A DNA stretch of 64,000 bases from Tubiluchus corallicola (lineage: Eukaryota; Priapulida; Priapulimorpha; Priapulimorphida; Tubiluchidae): positions 372,001-436,000 of the forward strand of contig JAQGDQ010000067.1 in the NCBI GenBank assembly GCA_030141605.1, read 5' to 3'. Shown in pieces: positions 59,425 to 64,000 of this stretch; the first letter of the stretch is position 1, and each line of letters opens with the position of its first letter. The notes under the pieces were generated by a model. That model was given only the letters and a program-made list of their open reading frames with translations, made no database searches and was not told where the DNA came from. Position numbers and translations under genes: made by a program.

Positions 59425-62400
59425 GTAAATTTAGTAACATTATTACAAATATTAGTTTACACAAAGTTTTAGAAATTGTATTAATAGGCTTTAAAGGATT
59501 TAATTATTATCATAGTCATCTGATACAACACTGGGCAACAAAGTTTTCTTAAGTCAGTGCAGCCCTCAAACTATCATGGCTAAGAATTTCGAACTTTTCG
59601 CTGTGCTGTGGTACTCCGCTATTCTGCTTTGTCAAAGTAAAGTGGCGTAACTGCAAGATTTTAGTTTTGAGTAAATTGAATGTAAAGTTAATGGCAATGC
59701 CAGCTTATACTATGTAACTATGAAAATATTTTCATAGGCTAATGTATTCTTAATGGAAGTACCTTTTCCTCACGTATGTGCAATATTGAAATTTGTAAAG
59801 CCGGAAGTCAGTATGTCACTTTGCCGCTGAAACTCTGTTATTACTAACGTCACTGCACTAATTATAAAGCAAATATGCAAAGTGATGTATTTGCTTCACA
59901 GAAGAGATTTACACAAGAAATACAGGGGAGGCAATGGTGCAAACAATGCTTTTGCATTATAAATTCTTCATCATTTGAAACATTTACAAAAATCCATAAC
60001 TATTTTTAAGACATAGATAATAGATCATAAAGAGCTTATAACATCTCGGTCTAACTAACTAATAAACAAATGTACATGTGGTTACAGTGGCACAAGTTGG
60101 CATTCTAAAACTAAAATTACAAGGTCACAACATACTGCTTAACTATAACTAATTTTAACATAACTATACTTACAGTTTACTTACAGAACTAACAGCAGCT
60201 CAACATAAGTTTTTTTTAAATGGAATTATATTAATATAATATTTTATTATGTAAAACAGATCAGTTCTCTGTGCTTTATTAAACTAGAATGTGGAGGCTA
60301 ATAAGTTAATGACTCAGTTTAATTAGGTGCTTTAGTCTGTTATAACCAACTGCCAAAACACCATGTTGTATACAGCTTTGCCCCAAAAAATATCAGCATC
60401 ATTCTAAAATGGAAAATTTTAGATAAGTTAATGAGGCAGTTCAGTTTGTCTGCCAAAACATCATTTGTAAGCAGCTTTTCCCAAACTTTACTACGATTAT
60501 CAAGCAGTTTGGGTACAAGAAAAAAATCCGGTATTTGAGTCTCATACTGTCATCACACTTTTTTCAACCTAAAATTTCTTACTTAGTAGGATTTATTAGT
60601 TAGGATGTTAACTGGTTTAAAACAAATAAAATGTAGCAATTCGTTAATTAACTAGAGTTGTTTAATAAATAAATTTATAATTAAAATTTTATCCAATTGA
60701 ATCGAATTTTGGTACGATGATTAGTTAGGAAGTCCATGGTTAAAAAGTAGCAATTCGTTAATTATTTAATTAATTTCCCATTTTCTGAAATCTGATGCAT
60801 TGCATTCAAGTCTAAACAACGTGGTTTGTAGCTTCACGTTTTTTAATATTGGGCATTTGATGTTGTTGTGAACAGAATTGCACTCTCATATTGGACCACT
60901 CAGAATGAGGTAAACAAAGAGTGCCAGGTTTCAAGAAACTATTTTGATTGTTTCTGCACAGTCCTCTTACATTACAAAGTTTAAAGTCATAAATAGTTTT
61001 TAATAATATGCACTCTTTAAGAAAAGTAATCTGTTTAATGTGACAAAAACTACAGGATTCATGCCATAACAGTTTCAGGTCAGCAGAGTTAAGTTTTAGT
61101 AAAACAGAGTTAAGTTCCAGTAAGTTGCATTCTTAGTGCATCATGCACATTCTTGAGATACGTTGTTGTGTGGCTTCATGTTTCAGACTAAATTAAAGCA
61201 CATATACCATTGTGACCTTGCTAGAAATGTGCCCCGTAATCTAAATAGTATGAAACTAAATAGTCTTTAAGTCAAATTGGCAAAATTTGCAGTTACATAG
61301 CTTTGCTTTGGTAGGTCTGTATTATACAACTAACTAGTGAGTGATATTATTTGCTAGAGCTCGATTTTATGTACTACAGTTTGCATTGCCTACTCTGAAT
61401 ATAAAATTTCGCATTTTAAATTTTGTATTATATAGAGATTTAAGCTCAGGCCATTAGTATGGATGATCGAATTGCCTCCAAGAACTTTGGCAGCTCAAAA
61501 AATCAGTTGGTTTAAATCTTATATCTCTTCAGTATTGCTAGGGTTTTTTTTATTTGAGAAAAGCATCTAGAGGACAATTAATACGGTAGTTGCCTATTAA
61601 ATTACTGTAGTGGGAATAACAACCAGCAAAGACTTAAGCAAAGATATGGCTTTATGAAAAGCAAACAAAACAAATACTAAATTGTAAACTCTCAAATCCG
61701 TGTAGTACAATGCCAAATGCCAAGAACAGCAGTCACAAATATATAAGCATAAACAACCGAGGAATGTAAGTACAATGACAGTCAGTCCTCAAACCTGAAA
61801 AGAATTCGAGAAATGAACCACAGGGTAAGACACAACAAATTTCCAGATTTAAGGGAACAGGCCTTTTAGTATCTTAAACAATCGATTCTTGGCTTGATAT
61901 CCTTGGTTACCAGTGACCGTAGGGAGGAGTAGATTAACTTTTATGAGCAACCAGAATTTTTGCTGGCTGATGAAATATGTTTTCCAAAAATCTACGAAGA
62001 TATTTATTAAATGTACTGATTGATTAGTGCCACACTCATGAGCATTTGTTCACAAACTCAAACCCATCTAGACTTGATAATTTTAAAAGTTTGGATTCTG
62101 CTAAAAGTGACTTTGATTTGCACATCTTTGAAACTCTTTTGATAAAAAAAACTTCAACCAGAGTTCAATGTTCAACTTTCTTCTTTGCCTTATTTTAAAC
62201 TGGCCCTTGTAGCTGCTCATGTTACAGTGTTGTTCATGTTTGATGCAAAGGTTTCTCTTATTGCGACCCACAGGCATTAGTCAGAGAATGAATGGTGTTG
62301 CAGTAACATAACTTTATTTTTTCTGTAATTTGGCATTGTACTACACTATCTGTACGTTTACAATTTAGTATTTGTTTTGTTTGCTTTTTACAACGTGGAT

Positions 62401-63402
62401 TTTTGCAATTTCTATACACTATATTTTTATTAGGTGGATTGTTGAGTGATCGAGGCCATGTTATAGTTGCAGATAACCAGATGTTTGTGTTGGAATAAAT
62501 TTAACTTGATATTTTATTCGGTCCAGCAGCATAGCTGATCATTCACTTAAACATCGGTTCGGCGACACCCAAGAATAAAAAAATCGACTTCGCTTCGGTT
62601 GATAAAATGTGCCTTCCGTGCACCCCTCCCCAGGCAATAAACAGCACACGATGCAATTTAGAACTTGCATTGTCGAGATCTTGTAAGATTATATCATAAG
62701 ACGGTGCATTTTGTCTACTTGGTGACCATTTTCTTGATTCCTCAAATGAAAACCAGCCCCTTGCTTTAATTATAACTCAAAACAGTCTATCCTGTAAAAT
62801 ATTGAAAGGGAAAATGCATTTTTTTTTCAAGAAAGAATGATACCGCAGAAACGGAAATTTTTGTTCATTCGATTTGTTCTTCACTGTTACAGCCATTTCA
62901 CTATTCACTAGTTAGATGAGCATTAGCGCCAGTATCTTGGAAACATGTTGCACAAAAACGGTTGCTGTACTTTTCAGTTTAGAGATCTTCATTTGTGACG
63001 TAGTGCACACTTTTGAGAAAGAGGGTCATTGAATGTTTGGCTGTTAAAAATTATGTTCAGTTGTGATATCATCATTAGTTGGGTTCAACTGCCGTTAATT
63101 AAGTTTTTACCGTATTATTTATTTATCAGACACGCTTTGGCACTATTGTAGGAGTCAAAATGTATACTTTTTACTGTACTTCAAAATGGAGTAAGATATA
63201 AAAAAATCATCCTGGTTACCTTTAACTTTTTTGGTCCAGTCGTTTCTATAGCTTATGCTAAAATTAGCTTGAATGAAAATATCTTAAGATTCATCATTGA
63301 CATGTTTTATAAAGAAATGATATTAAGTCTTAAATTATGTTACATAGTTCTTTTGTTTAATTTTCAACAGCTAATTTGTATTCAAATATTAATGTTTTTT
63401 AG
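59425..63402 (+). other. RAB6 intron 3 (4.0 kb), nothing recognised
   Basis: Non-coding AT-rich sequence on both strands. No second copy of exon 4 was found, although mammalian RAB6A carries a duplicated alternative exon at this point. Confidence 0.7.
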
Positions 63403-63561
<159 letters not shown>

Positions 63562-63640
63562 TAACTTGCGTGTAACAATATAGTAACATATACTTTTCTT
63601 ATCAACTGTCTCTTTTGCATAAGGATTTCATATGCAATAG

Positions 63641-63763
<123 letters not shown>

Positions 63764-64000
63764 TAAACTTCTGTTTAGTCGAACTTATAATTAAACAAAT
63801 TTCCATGTCCGTATCTTTTTAAAAGACTTATTATTGCGGAATTATTATTTTGCATTGGATATCACTCAAATCATTGTATATTTTTAACTACATAATACTT
63901 GATACAGTAACAGCAGTTTATAATATTTTGGAAGCTTTAGCAGCTGTTTATGGAGTAATCTTATGCAACATTTGCCAAACAAAGGTGTGCCTGAAATTCT

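Overview
This window looks like AT-rich nuclear DNA from a metazoan. It has GT-AG introns, two deeply conserved animal genes split into many small exons, and a dense load of transposable elements. A degenerate TTAGGG-type repeat and several APE-type non-LTR elements fit an early-branching or marine invertebrate, but the species cannot be fixed from the sequence.

Two host genes form a divergent pair. A calpain of the CAPN5/6 (TRA-3) class runs on the minus strand from 44418 to 14068. I could join all of its coding exons with consistent splice phases into a 642-residue protein: catalytic Cys84, His255, Asn289, then domain III, then a C-terminal C2 domain. Its most striking feature is a pair of 122-nt homologous exons (17491-17612 and 15146-15267) that can only be used one at a time. 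Using both, or neither, creates a TGA within two codons. On the plus strand RAB6 starts at 45769 and runs off the right edge. Five exons, coding 132 residues plus part of the next codon, are present.

Layout: 0-3.1 kb is a broken LINE. 3.2-14 kb is intergenic, with two candidate orphan terminal exons, a hAT-type non-autonomous element, an antisense LINE remnant, a 140-bp palindrome, an element with iterated inverted ends and a SINE. 14-44.4 kb is the calpain gene. Its intron 3 holds a minus-strand LINE. Its intron 2 (about 16 kb) holds a plus-strand LINE, a small MITE, telomere-like repeats and a Ty3/gypsy element with recognisable LTRs (33269-43343). The gypsy element is itself interrupted by a 1,024-bp hAT element with a perfect 8-bp target duplication, and its span contains a spliced minus-strand gene of unrecognised family. 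45.8-59 kb is RAB6 intron 1, with a 5'-truncated LINE, a nearly complete LINE carrying a 2A-like NPGP motif, and a third LINE of another family placed head to head with it. 59-64 kb is RAB6 exons 2-5 and plain intron.

The transposons explain most of the length of both genes. The host coding signal is confined to about 2 kb of calpain exons and 0.4 kb of RAB6 exons.
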